A stretch of 37,274 nucleotides of DNA. It comes from Alphaproteobacteria bacterium. GTDB lineage: Bacteria; Pseudomonadota; Alphaproteobacteria; Rhizobiales; Beijerinckiaceae. This document shows, piece after piece, positions 6,555 through 15,275 of this stretch. The notes beneath the pieces were generated by a model. That model saw only the letters and a program-made list of their open reading frames with translations. It did not search any database and had not been told where the DNA came from. The stretch lies in the NCBI GenBank assembly GCA_021325385.1, contig JAJPHH010000044.1:1-37274 (forward strand). Direction: 5' to 3'. Position 1 is the stretch's first letter; each line of letters begins with the position of its first letter. A program made the translations under genes and the position numbers.

Positions 6555-7565
6555 TCATTCTGCAAGCGCGGCGAGCGGCTCGGGCGACGCTTCGAACGTC
6601 GGCGCGCGGGAGATTTCGGCGACGGCTGCGCGCAAGACGTCGAGGCCGGCGCCGCGCTTCGGCGCAAGTTCGGCAAGGCGGCGGCGATAGGCGCGCGCGC
6701 CGGGACGGCCGGCGAACAAGCCGAGCAGGTGGCGGGTCATGTCGTGCAAGCGCGCGCCGGCGGCGAGCTCGCGCTCGGTGTAAGGTACGTACGCTTCGAT
6801 CGCCTCGACAGCGTCGCCGACCGGGGCGGCCTCGCCAAAGAGGAGCGGATCGACGCCAATCAGCATTTCCGGATTCTGGTACGCGGCGCGGCCGATCATC
6901 ACGCCGTCGACGTCGTTGAGGAGCGCCGCAGCAGCATTCAGGTTCTTGACGCCGCCATTGATCGCGATCGGCAGGTTGGGATGGGCGCGCTTGACCTCGG
7001 CGACGAGCGCATAATCGAGCGGCGGAACGTCACGATTCTCCTTCGGGCTCAAACCTTCGAGCCAAGCCTTGCGCGCATGGACGATGACGGCGTCCGCGCC
7101 GGCCGCTTTGACCTGCTCGACGAAGGCGAAGAGCGCCTCGCGGGGCTCCTGCTCATCGACGCCGATGCGGCATTTGACTGTGATAGGAATCCGCACGGCC
7201 GCCTTCATCGCCGCGACGCACGCGCCGACCAGATGAGGCTCGCGCATCAGGCAAGCGCCGATGCGGCCGCTCTGCACCCGATCGGACGGGCACCCGCAAT
7301 TGAGGTTGATCTCGTCATAGCCGAAATCGGCGCCGATCGCCGCCGCCTGCGCCAGCCGCGCCGGATCGGCCCCGCCAAGCTGCAAGGCGAGCGGATGTTC
7401 GAACGGGTCGAAGCCGAGCAGGCGCCGGCGCGGCCCGAATACGACGGCGTCGGCCGTGACCATCTCGGTATAGAGCCGCGCCCGGCGCGTCAGGAGGCGA
7501 TGGAAGAACCGGCAATGCCGGTCTGTCCAATCCATCATCGGGGCCACACTGAATTTGTATTTCAT
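6555..7565 (-). CDS. dusA: tRNA-dihydrouridine(20/20a) synthase
   Basis: 336-residue FMN-dependent TIM barrel. SVAPMMDWTDRHCR at the N-terminus is the DusA signature. INLNCGCPSDRVQSG and GACLM form the active-site loop with the catalytic cysteine. Further markers are ITVKCRIGVD, VIVHARKAWLEGLSP, PIAINGGV and VMIGRAAYQNP (the phosphate-binding end of the barrel), followed by the C-terminal helical tRNA-binding domain with RHLLGLFAGRPGARAYRR. It reduces U20/U20a in the tRNA D loop. The ATG at 7565 lies close to an AT-rich stretch that probably holds its promoter, so the leader may be short. Confidence 0.93.
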   Translation of the reverse strand: MKYKFSVAPMMDWTDRHCRFFHRLLTRRARLYTEMVTADAVVFGPRRRLLGFDPFEHPLALQLGGADPARLAQAAAIGADFGYDEINLNCGCPSDRVQSGRIGACLMREPHLVGACVAAMKAAVRIPITVKCRIGVDEQEPREALFAFVEQVKAAGADAVIVHARKAWLEGLSPKENRDVPPLDYALVAEVKRAHPNLPIAINGGVKNLNAAAALLNDVDGVMIGRAAYQNPEMLIGVDPLLFGEAAPVGDAVEAIEAYVPYTERELAAGARLHDMTRHLLGLFAGRPGARAYRRRLAELAPKRGAGLDVLRAAVAEISRAPTFEASPEPLAALAE

Positions 7566-7768
7566 GTCATATACTTATCCGCTCTTGTGGACCCAGCGCA
7601 ACGAAAACCAGCCGAATTTCGTCAGCAAAGGCGAAGGCGAGTCCGCCGCTTTGAGCGAGGACCGATCCTCAACAACCGCCAACAAGATTGACCATCACGC
7701 AAAATGCGGAGAACTCATCCTGGAGAGTCCGGCATCACTCTCATCGGTACCGGTTTCATGTTTACAGC

Positions 7769-7812
7769 TTGACGTTCGCAACTGTGTAACTACATTGACT
7801 ACAGTAGTTACA
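7769..7812 (+). promoter_or_regulatory. toxin-antitoxin promoter with palindromic operator
   Basis: TTGACG (7769-7774) and TACATT (7791-7796) are separated by 16 bp. A perfect 9-bp inverted repeat, TGTAACTAC/GTAGTTACA (7785-7793 with 7804-7812, 10-bp centre), overlaps the -10 and start region. It lies 13 bp before the antitoxin ATG. This is the expected arrangement for autorepression by an antitoxin dimer or the toxin-antitoxin complex. Confidence 0.7.
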
Positions 7813-7825
7813 TGCGGAATATGCG

Positions 7826-8080
7826 ATGAAAGAATTGCAGCTTCGCGACGCAAAGGCGACCCTTTCGGCGATCGTCGAGGCGGCCGAACAAGGTGAGCCG
7901 ACGATGATCACTAAGCGTGGCCGGCCGGCGGCCGTCGTCGTTTCTTACTCGGAATGGTCGAAGCTCAAGAGCAAGGTTCCGTCCTTCGCGGACCTACTTT
8001 TGGCGGTCCCAGAATTTTCCCCGCAAGACTTGCCTGAAAGACGACCGGCCCGGATCGTAAGGGAACGCACGCCAGAGTGA
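7826..8080 (+). CDS. Phd/YefM-family antitoxin
   Basis: 84 residues. The N-terminal half (MKELQLRDAKATLSAIVEAA, then TMITKRGRPAAVVVSYSEWS) is the Phd/YefM fold: a dimeric DNA-binding module that represses its own promoter. The C-terminal part (about 50-84) is the flexible toxin-neutralising tail, ending PERRPARIVRERTPE. Its TGA overlaps the ATG of the PIN toxin in TGATG, so the two are translationally coupled. The matching palindrome is just upstream. Confidence 0.88.
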   Translation: MKELQLRDAKATLSAIVEAAEQGEPTMITKRGRPAAVVVSYSEWSKLKSKVPSFADLLLAVPEFSPQDLPERRPARIVRERTPE

Positions 8081-8532
8081 TGTCCGGCTATTTGCTCGAC
8101 ACAAACGCCATATCAGCGCTCGCGCCGCGTGCGGCGCGAAGCGATCCGCCGGCCCACATTGTCGCTTTTCGGACATGGCTGCGCGCCCATGGCGACGAAC
8201 TATTCTTGTCGACGATCACGCTGGCCGAAATTCAAGCTGGTGTATCGCAGCTCGAGCGAAAAGGCTCGACTCGTCGCGCCGCCGCTCTTGCTCAATGGCT
8301 GAGCGCGATTGTCGAACTTTACGATTCAAGAACTTTGCCGTTGACGGCTGCGGCCGCGCTCGAAACTGGCCGGTTTCTCGATCGCGCCCTCGGCGCAGGC
8401 GTTCATCCGGGATTTGAAGACGCTGCGATCGCCGCAACAGCCGCGGTCCATAACCTTATCGTCGTCACGGCGAACGCGCGGCATTTCGAATGCTTTGACG
8501 TATCCTTGCTGCGGCTCTCCGATGTTTTCTAA
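8080..8532 (+). CDS. PIN-domain toxin, VapC/FitB type
   Basis: 150 residues from the ATG at 8080; a GTG at 8077 would add one residue. PIN nuclease motifs: D7 in YLLDTNAISAL, the glutamate in STITLAEIQAG, and the aspartate in GFEDAAIAATA followed by LIVVTANARHF, where the last acidic position is a histidine, a variation common in FitB-like proteins. PIN toxins are Mg-dependent RNases that cleave tRNA or rRNA; the target cannot be read from sequence. It is coupled to the antitoxin upstream and converges on the MATE gene. Confidence 0.88.
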   Translation: MSGYLLDTNAISALAPRAARSDPPAHIVAFRTWLRAHGDELFLSTITLAEIQAGVSQLERKGSTRRAAALAQWLSAIVELYDSRTLPLTAAAALETGRFLDRALGAGVHPGFEDAAIAATAAVHNLIVVTANARHFECFDVSLLRLSDVF

Positions 8533-8559
8533 TACGTCTCGCGTCCCGGACAACCAAGC

Positions 8560-9960
8560 TCATAGCGCCTCCATGAAGAACCCCGCCCGCTCCCTCAAGC
8601 GCCAGCGGCCGATCAGCAGCGCGGCCACGGTCGCCAAGCCGCAGGCGAGGCCGATCCACAGGCCGAGCCCGGCGAGCGGGGTCAGGAAAGCGAGCGCCGC
8701 GCCGACCGGCAGGCCGACGCCCCAATAGCCGAATAGAGCGAGCAACATCGGCGCCCTCGCGTCATGCAGGCCGCGCAGCATGCCGGCCGCGACGGCCTGG
8801 GCGCCGTCGAAAAGCTGAAACAGGGCGGCGACGCGCAGGAATTGCCGCGCCAAAGCCGCCGCTTCGGCGTTGGCCGGATCGCTCCCGTCGATGAAGGCTG
8901 AGATCAGCGTCCGCGGGAACAGCAACATGATCGAAGCGGTCAGGACCATGCATCCCATGACCAGGCCGAAAGCGACCCAGCCGGAGCGCGAGGCGGCCTT
9001 GGCGTCGCGGGCGCCGAAAGCGTGGCCGACGCGCACGGTCGCGGCTTGGGCGATTCCGAGCGGGATCATGAAGGCGAGCGAGCCGATCTGGAACACCGCG
9101 GCGTGGGCTTCGAGCGCGGATGCGCCGATCAGGCCCATCAGGAGGACCGAGGCCGAGAAGATCGAGACTTCGAAGACAATTGCCGCGCCGATCGGCGCGC
9201 CGAGCCGCCAAAGTTCGGCGAAGGCGGCGGCTTCGAGCCGCCAGGGCCCCGCAAACAAACGGTAGCGGGCGAGGCGCCGATCGAGAAAGGCGTAGATCGC
9301 CAGCACGGCGAACATGAAAGACTGCGAAAAGAACGTCGCCATGCCGGAGCCGAACACGCCCCAGGCCGGCAGGCCGAAATGGCCGAAAATCAGCAGCCAA
9401 TTGCCCAGCGCGTTGACCGCCACCGCGAGCACGCCGGCGAATAAGGTCGGCCCGGGCCGATTCAAGGCGGCGAAGACGGAGCGCAGGGCGAAGAAGAGCA
9501 GGTTCGGGCCAAGCGCCCATTCGAGACCATGCAAATAAACGCCTGCCTCAGCCGCAAGGGTCGGCGGCTCGCCCAGGGCGGCGAGGATCGGCCGCGCGTT
9601 CCAGAGCACGGCCCAAATCGGCAGGGCGAGCGCGGCGGCGCTGAAAAACGCCTGATGGGTCGCGCGGCGCGGTCCGGCCAGATCGTCGGGATCGGCGCCG
9701 ACCATGCGCGCGACGATCGGCGAGGCCGCGCTGGTCAGGCCGATGCCGAACAGAAGCAGCGGAAAGTAAAGATTGTAGCCGAGCGCGCCGGCGGCCAGCG
9801 CTTCGGGCGACAGCCAGCCGAGCATCATCACGTCGGTCGTCGTCATCAAGCTGGTCGCGAGATTTGCGACGATCAGAGGCGCGCCGAGCGAGAACGCGGC
9901 CGCGATCTCGCGCCTCAGCCAGGGCGCGGCGCGCTTCTCCGACGTGGCGGCCTGCAGCAT
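8560..9960 (-). CDS. MATE-family multidrug efflux transporter
   Basis: 466 residues with about twelve hydrophobic helices in two homologous halves, typical of NorM-type MATE exporters. Markers are LGAPLIVANLATSLMTTTDVMMLG in helix 1-2, ALGYNLYFPLLLFGIGL, AAVFQIGSLAFMIPLGIAQAATVRVGHAFG in the second half, and a final WRLRER basic tail. MATE proteins export cationic drugs or metabolites using Na+ or H+ gradients. It appears to be a single-gene unit, with cobT 181 bp further along on the same strand. Confidence 0.92.
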   Translation of the reverse strand: MLQAATSEKRAAPWLRREIAAAFSLGAPLIVANLATSLMTTTDVMMLGWLSPEALAAGALGYNLYFPLLLFGIGLTSAASPIVARMVGADPDDLAGPRRATHQAFFSAAALALPIWAVLWNARPILAALGEPPTLAAEAGVYLHGLEWALGPNLLFFALRSVFAALNRPGPTLFAGVLAVAVNALGNWLLIFGHFGLPAWGVFGSGMATFFSQSFMFAVLAIYAFLDRRLARYRLFAGPWRLEAAAFAELWRLGAPIGAAIVFEVSIFSASVLLMGLIGASALEAHAAVFQIGSLAFMIPLGIAQAATVRVGHAFGARDAKAASRSGWVAFGLVMGCMVLTASIMLLFPRTLISAFIDGSDPANAEAAALARQFLRVAALFQLFDGAQAVAAGMLRGLHDARAPMLLALFGYWGVGLPVGAALAFLTPLAGLGLWIGLACGLATVAALLIGRWRLRERAGFFMEAL

Positions 9961-10141
9961 GATCCGATCGCTCGCTTGATTTGGGCGAGAGCTTGCGGCT
10001 CGCCGCCGCGCTCGCGGGCGAACGATCTGTCGCGACCAGACGAGGCCGACGCTCTTGCCAGTTTTTTAGGCAGAAGGAAAGCGCTTGTAGCGCCTCCAAA
10101 GCCCTTGCGCTTCTGGCATGATGCTAGGAGATACCGTGCCG

Positions 10142-12073
10142 CTACGCCGCCTGCGCCTTCTTGCGCGGCGCGCCGCTCCGAGGCGGCGGCGGCGCGAGAG
10201 CGGCGTGTTCGTCGAACAATTCGGCGAGCTTCTCGGTCATGGCGCCGCCGAGCTCTTCGGCGTCGACGATCGTCACGGCGCGGCGATAGTAGCGCGTCAC
10301 GTCATGGCCGATGCCGATGGCGATGAGCTCGACCGGCGAGCGGTTCTCGATCTCGTCGATCACATGGCGCAAGTGCCGCTCGAGATAATTGCCGGAATTG
10401 ACCGACAGCGTCGAATCGTCGACCGGCGCGCCATCGGAAATCATCATCAAAATCCGGCGCTGCTCAGGTCTGCCGAGCAGGCGCTGATGCGCCCAATCGA
10501 GCGCTTCGCCGTCGATATTCTCCTTCAGCAGACCCTCGCGCATCATCAGGCCGAGATTCTTGCGTGCGCGCCGCCAGGGCGCGTCGGCGGACTTGTAGAT
10601 GAGATGGCGCAGATCGTTCAGCCTGCCAGGCTGCGCCGGCTTGCCCGCTTGCAGCCAGGCTTCGCGCGATTGTCCGCCCTTCCACGCGCGCGTGGTGAAG
10701 CCCAATATCTCGACCTTGACGCCGCAGCGCTCCAAAGTACGAGCGAGAATATCGGCGCAAGTCGCCGCAACCGTGATCGGCCGCCCGCGCATCGAACCGG
10801 AATTGTCGATGAGCAGCGTGACGACGGTATCGCGGAATTGCATGTACTTCTCGTGCTTGAAGGACAGAGGCTGCTGCGGATCGATGATGACGCGCGGCAG
10901 GCGCGCGGTGTCGAGCACGCCCTCTTCGAGATCGAACTCCCAGGAGCGGTTCTGCTGCGCCATCAAGCGCCGCTGCAGGCGATTGGCCAAGCGGGCGACG
11001 ACGCTGGAAAGATTCTGCAACTGTTTGTCGAGATAGTCGCGCAGGCGCTGCAGCTCCTCCGGCTCGCACAAGTCTTCGGCGTGGACGATTTCGTCGAACT
11101 TGGTCGTAAACGCCTTGTAATCCGGCCCGCGCTTTTCGTTGGAATGCGGCTGGGCCGGCGGGTTCTCGGCCGCCTCGTCGGCTTCTCCCGCCTCCGATTC
11201 GTCGGGAAACTCGGCGCTCGGCGCGTCGGCGGCCTCCATCGCGCCTTCTTGCGCGTCGTCGGATGCGTCGTCCGAACGCTCCATCTCCATTGAATCTTGC
11301 GCTTCGCCGTCCTCGCTTTCGCCTTCGGCTTGCTCGGCGTTGTCTTGGCTGTCGTCGCCCTTCTCGCCCTCCTCCTCCTCGGAATCGGACGGCGAATCGC
11401 TAGCCATGTCGAGCGAAGCCAGCAATTTGTGCACGGCCTTGGCGAAGCTGCGCTGATCGAGGATGGCGGCGTCGAGCCTGTCGAGGTCCCTGCCTGCCTT
11501 GTCCTCGACATGGCTGCGCCAGAGATCGACGACGCGCCGCGCCGCGGCGGGCGGCGCCAGGCCGGTCAAGCGCTCGCGCACCATCATCGCGACCGCGTCT
11601 TCCAGCGGCGCGTCGGCGCGATCGGTGACTTCGGCATAGGGGCCGCGGTGATAGCGCTCGTCGAGCATCGCGGTCAGGTTGGCGGCGACCCCCGCCATGC
11701 GGCGCGAGCCGATCGCTTCGACCCGCGCCTGCTCCACCGCGTCGAACAGCGAGCGCGCGGCTTGACTCTGCGGCGCGAGCCGCCGGTGGACCGCCTCGTC
11801 GTGGCAAGCGAGACGCAACGCCATCGAATCGGCGAGGCCGCGCAAGATCGCCGCTTCGCGCGCGCTCGGCTTGCGCGACGGATCAGGCAGGCGCGCCTTG
11901 GCGCCGTCAGCGCCGGTGAGCAGCGTCGGCTTGTCGGCGGCGAACGTCACTTCCAGGTCTGGCCGGCGCGAGAGCGCGCGGGTACAGGACGCGAGGGCGC
12001 GTTTGAACGGCTCGTTGCCGGTCTCGACCTTGCCGGGCGGCTTGCGGTTGGTGGGGGCTTTGATGTCGGGCAT
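10142..12073 (-). CDS. cobT: cobaltochelatase subunit CobT
   Basis: 643 residues from the ATG at 12073 (reading [11 protein letters not shown]); an earlier frame start near 12127 is less likely because it overlaps the end of the DUF29 gene. The N-terminal domain (1-224) is followed by a very acidic Asp/Glu/Ser linker (about 225-310) and a C-terminal von Willebrand A domain. That domain's MIDAS motif [10 protein letters not shown] lies near residue 420, and a second part, ISDGAPVDD, lies further on. CobT and CobS form the AAA+ ring complex that drives CobN to insert Co2+ into hydrogenobyrinic acid a,c-diamide in the aerobic B12 pathway. It is separated from cobS by a DUF29 gene. The tail is basic ([12 protein letters not shown]). 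Confidence 0.95.
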   Translation of the reverse strand: MPDIKAPTNRKPPGKVETGNEPFKRALASCTRALSRRPDLEVTFAADKPTLLTGADGAKARLPDPSRKPSAREAAILRGLADSMALRLACHDEAVHRRLAPQSQAARSLFDAVEQARVEAIGSRRMAGVAANLTAMLDERYHRGPYAEVTDRADAPLEDAVAMMVRERLTGLAPPAAARRVVDLWRSHVEDKAGRDLDRLDAAILDQRSFAKAVHKLLASLDMASDSPSDSEEEEGEKGDDSQDNAEQAEGESEDGEAQDSMEMERSDDASDDAQEGAMEAADAPSAEFPDESEAGEADEAAENPPAQPHSNEKRGPDYKAFTTKFDEIVHAEDLCEPEELQRLRDYLDKQLQNLSSVVARLANRLQRRLMAQQNRSWEFDLEEGVLDTARLPRVIIDPQQPLSFKHEKYMQFRDTVVTLLIDNSGSMRGRPITVAATCADILARTLERCGVKVEILGFTTRAWKGGQSREAWLQAGKPAQPGRLNDLRHLIYKSADAPWRRARKNLGLMMREGLLKENIDGEALDWAHQRLLGRPEQRRILMMISDGAPVDDSTLSVNSGNYLERHLRHVIDEIENRSPVELIAIGIGHDVTRYYRRAVTIVDAEELGGAMTEKLAELFDEHAALAPPPPRSGAPRKKAQAA

Positions 12074-12105
12074 GAAATTTTTGTCCGAGGCTGAGCTTTG
12101 GCGGA

Positions 12106-12582
12106 TCACGCCTCCTCGCCCGGCCACGGAATCGATCTCTCTATCAGGTCCGAAAACGTGAAAGGGCTCTCGATCGGAAAAGTGCGCGTCGGCAGGCCGG
12201 TTTCTCTCGCCGCCTCGTCGCGCGCGTCCTCATAGGCTTCCGTAAGCGCTTCATCCAATCGCGCCTTGAGACCCGAATTCTTGCGCAATTGGCGCGCGAC
12301 GCGCCGCCGCTGTTCGCGAATCGTAATCGCCCATGAGCGGCTCCGCGCCTCTGGCTGTTGGTCCCATTTCAGGAGATGGGCCATCAGAACGCGCAATGCG
12401 CTTTCCAACCGGAGATACTGCTCCTCCCCCACGTCGTCGATCTCCTCGGCGATCGCCGCGGCGTCGATCTCCGCGAGGCGTCCTTCGCGCAGCAAGCTCG
12501 CCTGCCGGACCGCCCACGAATAGAGATCACGCTCCTTCGTCGCGGCGCCGCCAGCTTCTTTCTTTGCGACAGACGAAGCCAT
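12106..12582 (-). CDS. DUF29-domain protein inside the cobST operon
   Basis: 158 residues. The DUF29 pattern is clear: [22 protein letters not shown], then [19 protein letters not shown], then [15 protein letters not shown], then [11 protein letters not shown] and a C-terminal acidic-aromatic end. DUF29 proteins are small helical proteins of unknown function that are widespread in cyanobacteria and alphaproteobacteria. The gene lies 24 bp after the cobS stop and 32 bp before the cobT start, same strand, so it should be co-transcribed with both. In most relatives cobS and cobT are adjacent, so this is an insertion. A second DUF29 gene is at 22678. Confidence 0.85.
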   Translation of the reverse strand: MASSVAKKEAGGAATKERDLYSWAVRQASLLREGRLAEIDAAAIAEEIDDVGEEQYLRLESALRVLMAHLLKWDQQPEARSRSWAITIREQRRRVARQLRKNSGLKARLDEALTEAYEDARDEAARETGLPTRTFPIESPFTFSDLIERSIPWPGEEA

Positions 12583-12606
12583 CTCCCATTCCTATCGACT
12601 CGAACC

Positions 12607-13620
12607 TCAGCTCAGAGCGACGTTCACTGCGCTTTCCGGCAATTCCTGGCCGAAACAGCGCTGATAGAATTCGGCGACGAGCGAGCGCTCCAATTCATCG
12701 CACTTGTTGAGGAAGGTCAGCCGGAAGGCGAAGCCGATATCCTTGAATATCTCGGCGTTCTCCGCCCACGTGATCACGGTGCGCGGCGACATGACAGTCG
12801 ACAGATCGCCGTTGATGAAGGCGTTGCGCGTCAAATCCGCGACCCGCACCATCTTGTTGATGATGTCGCGGCCGTCCTTGCGGGCGCGATGGCCGGGCGA
12901 CTTGGCCAACACGATCTCGACTTCCTTGTCGTGCGGCAAATAGTTCAGGGTTGCGACGATCGACCAGCGGTCCATCTGGCCCTGGTTGATCTGCTGCGTG
13001 CCGTGGTAGAGGCCGGACGTATCGCCGAGGCCGACCGTGTTAGCGGTGGCGAAGAGCCGGAAAGCAGGATGCGGCCGAATCACCCGGCTCTGATCGAGCA
13101 GCGTCAGCCGGCCCGAAACTTCGAGCACGCGCTGGATGACGAACATCACGTCGGGGCGGCCGGCGTCATATTCGTCGAAGCATAGCGCGATGTTGTTCTG
13201 CACCGCCCAGGGCAGAATGCCGTCACGGAATTCGGTGATCTGCATGCCGTCCTTCAGCACGATCGCGTCCTTGCCGACGAGATCGATGCGCGAGACATGG
13301 CTATCGAGATTGATGCGCACGCAAGGCCAGTTGAGCCGCGCCGCGACCTGCTCGATATGGGTCGATTTGCCGGTGCCGTGATAACCGGTGATCATCACCC
13401 GGCGATTGCGAGCGAAACCGGCCAGGATCGCCATCGTCGTCTCGCGGTCGAAAATATAGTCCGGGTCGAGATCCGGCACGTGCGGGTCGGATTGGGAATA
13501 GGCCGGCGCCTCCATGTCGGTGTCGATGCCGAAAAGCTGCCGCACCGACACCCGGATATCCGGCATGCCGGGAACCGGTTCGGCTTGGGCTGGGGCGTGC
13601 GCTTGCATGGCGAGTTTCAT
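12607..13620 (-). CDS. cobS: cobaltochelatase subunit CobS (AAA+ ATPase)
   Basis: 337 residues from the ATG at 13620 ([12 protein letters not shown]); the longer frame to 13719 has no conserved sequence. The Walker A motif GYHGTGKST lies near residue 80, Walker [13 protein letters not shown] near 145, and sensor-type [11 protein letters not shown] follows. CobS is the MoxR-like AAA+ motor of the cobaltochelatase and forms a two-tiered ring with CobT. Order on the minus strand is J-domain gene, cobS, DUF29, cobT, which matches the conserved Rhizobiales order apart from the DUF29 insertion. Confidence 0.96.
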   Translation of the reverse strand: MKLAMQAHAPAQAEPVPGMPDIRVSVRQLFGIDTDMEAPAYSQSDPHVPDLDPDYIFDRETTMAILAGFARNRRVMITGYHGTGKSTHIEQVAARLNWPCVRINLDSHVSRIDLVGKDAIVLKDGMQITEFRDGILPWAVQNNIALCFDEYDAGRPDVMFVIQRVLEVSGRLTLLDQSRVIRPHPAFRLFATANTVGLGDTSGLYHGTQQINQGQMDRWSIVATLNYLPHDKEVEIVLAKSPGHRARKDGRDIINKMVRVADLTRNAFINGDLSTVMSPRTVITWAENAEIFKDIGFAFRLTFLNKCDELERSLVAEFYQRCFGQELPESAVNVALS

Positions 13621-13725
13621 CAATCCTTCGTTCCCGCGCCTTCCAGACGCGGGCGGCTCAAGAGCCAGCATGACAGGAACCTGCCGCCCAGGCAAAAGGT
13701 CGGCCAGAGGGCCGCGCAAATGGCG

Positions 13726-14319
13726 TCAGACGAGCTTGTTCGCCCTTAGATAGTTATAGGCTTGAATAATTTCACGCAATTTTTCCTCGGACGAACGGTC
13801 GCCGCCATTGGCGTCGGGATGGTGGCGTTTGACCAGCTCCTTGTAGCGCGCCTTGATCGTCTGCTCGGTCGCGCTGGCGGTCAATTGCATGGTGGCTAAC
13901 GCCTTGAGCGCAAGGGCGTTATAGCGCGGCTCCGCCTTGAAGCCGGCCCCCCGCGCGCCGCGCGGCCGATAAGCTCGCGCCTCGGCGAACATCGACTCGT
14001 CGACCCGTTCATGCGCGGCTTGCGCGCCGCGCCGGGCGCCCATGCTCCAAGTGGGACGGTGGCCGACAACTTCGTCCTTCTGGTATTTGAGTAGTTGGTC
14101 GACATCCATGCCGCGGAAATAATCGTAAGAAGCGTTATATTCGCGCACATGATCGATGCAGAATCTGAAATATTGCCCCTCTCGATCCCGGCCCATCGGC
14201 GCGCGATAAAGGCCGCGCTCGTTGCAACCAGGACGATCGCAGCGCGCGACCGCGGGACCCGGCTCCTGCGGCGCGGGTTTTATGCGGATGCGATCGAACA
14301 GGCGCGAATTCAGATTCAT
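13726..14319 (-). CDS. J-domain protein (C-terminal J domain)
   Basis: 197 residues. The J domain is at the C-terminus (about 135-197), with the essential HPD tripeptide in KRHHPDANGGDRSSEEKL and a closing helix AYNYLRANKL. The N-terminal part has CDRPGCNERGLYRAP and a CIDH, four possible metal ligands (Cys, Cys, Cys, His), then YNASYDYFRGM. A C-terminal J domain without Gly/Phe or zinc-finger modules makes it a class III co-chaperone for DnaK. It is conserved next to cobS in Rhizobiales; a direct role in cobaltochelatase assembly is unproven. It is divergent from bolA. Confidence 0.88.
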   Translation of the reverse strand: MNLNSRLFDRIRIKPAPQEPGPAVARCDRPGCNERGLYRAPMGRDREGQYFRFCIDHVREYNASYDYFRGMDVDQLLKYQKDEVVGHRPTWSMGARRGAQAAHERVDESMFAEARAYRPRGARGAGFKAEPRYNALALKALATMQLTASATEQTIKARYKELVKRHHPDANGGDRSSEEKLREIIQAYNYLRANKLV

Positions 14320-14400
14320 CGAGCCACCTTAGGATTCGCCCCCAAGACCGGCAAGCCTGGCGCATAATGGCGACGATGAAATAAAATTGCCGTTGAAATC

Positions 14401-14712
14401 ATGCGACACGACAATCCTTCTGCTGACGGGCCGGACGCGCCGGCCTCCCTCCAGACCCGAATGAGAGCGAAGCTGGAAACGGCGCTCGCCCCTGAGCGGC
14501 TGGAGATCGAGGATCAATCCCATCTCCATGCCGGCCATGCCGGCTGGCGCCCTGGCGGGGAAACCCATTTCAAGATCAAAGTGGCGTCGGCGCGTTTCAT
14601 CGGCAAGGGGCGCGTCGAACGCCATCGCATCGTATACGCTCTGCTGAAGGACGAGATCGCCGCCGGCGTGCACGCGCTGGCGATCGAAGCCCTTGCGCCA
14701 GGCGAACCTTGA
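14401..14712 (+). CDS. bolA: BolA-family protein
   Basis: 103 residues. A flexible N-terminus is followed by the BolA fold: MRAKLETALAPERLEIEDQSHLHAGH, then GETHFKIKVASARFIGKGRVERHRIVYALL, with the invariant GKGRVERHR-type loop. BolA proteins partner monothiol glutaredoxins in Fe-S cluster and iron homeostasis. It overlaps the next gene by 4 bp and is divergent from the J-domain gene. Confidence 0.92.
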   Translation: MRHDNPSADGPDAPASLQTRMRAKLETALAPERLEIEDQSHLHAGHAGWRPGGETHFKIKVASARFIGKGRVERHRIVYALLKDEIAAGVHALAIEALAPGEP

Positions 14713-15266
14713 TTCCCGCGAAAGGCTTTGGCCCCTATCGATTTACGCTGACCGAGGCCGAGGCGCGGGCGGCGGCGGCGCGGCTGGCGCTGCGCCATGG
14801 CCTCGGAGCGCGATTCGAGCGCGACTATGTCGCGCCGCTGGTCCTGTTCGTGCTGCTGCTCGTCTTCGTGGCGATTCTCGGCTTTACCGGGCTGATCAAT
14901 CGCCGCTTGGCCGAGGCGGCGCTGCTGGTCGGCGCGATTCTTTTCCTCGCGGCCCGCGCCGTGGCGCATTGGCGCCTGCGGCGCGTTCAGCAGCGCGCCA
15001 AGAGCGCCGTCGACCGGGTCGCCGCAACCGGCGACACCCGCCTCGCCGTCGATGACGGCGGACTGACAATCGGCGCCGGAAACGAGTCGCAGCGACGCTC
15101 ATTTCACGAGTTGAACGAAGCCGAGGACGCCGGCGGCGTCATTTACCTGTGGCGGAAGACGGACTGGGCGCCGATCGTCATTCCGGCGCGAATTTTCGCC
15201 GACGAGGCGGAAGCCGGCCGATTCCTCGCTTTCGCCCGCGCGCGAATCGGCAAGAGCTCGCCTTAG
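14709..15266 (+). CDS. small membrane protein, YcxB-like
   Basis: 185 residues starting at TTG 14709, overlapping the bolA stop (TTGA), which favours translational coupling. Two hydrophobic helices (about 40-64, DYVAPLVLFVLLLVFVAILG, and about 68-88) sit between an N-terminal FRFTL-type strand segment and a C-terminal domain. The C-terminal part (FHELNEAEDAGGVIYLWRK, then IVIPARIFADEAEAGRF) is the pattern of YcxB-like proteins, where a WxxI-type strand is followed by IPxRxF. Function is unknown; probably an inner-membrane protein. Confidence 0.7.
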   Translation: MIPAKGFGPYRFTLTEAEARAAAARLALRHGLGARFERDYVAPLVLFVLLLVFVAILGFTGLINRRLAEAALLVGAILFLAARAVAHWRLRRVQQRAKSAVDRVAATGDTRLAVDDGGLTIGAGNESQRRSFHELNEAEDAGGVIYLWRKTDWAPIVIPARIFADEAEAGRFLAFARARIGKSSP

Positions 15267-15275
15267 CTCGCCCGC

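Noticed and set aside
10118-11293. Plus-strand frame of 391 codons opposite cobT
   Set aside because: Antisense shadow of cobT in GC-rich DNA, with no domain pattern.
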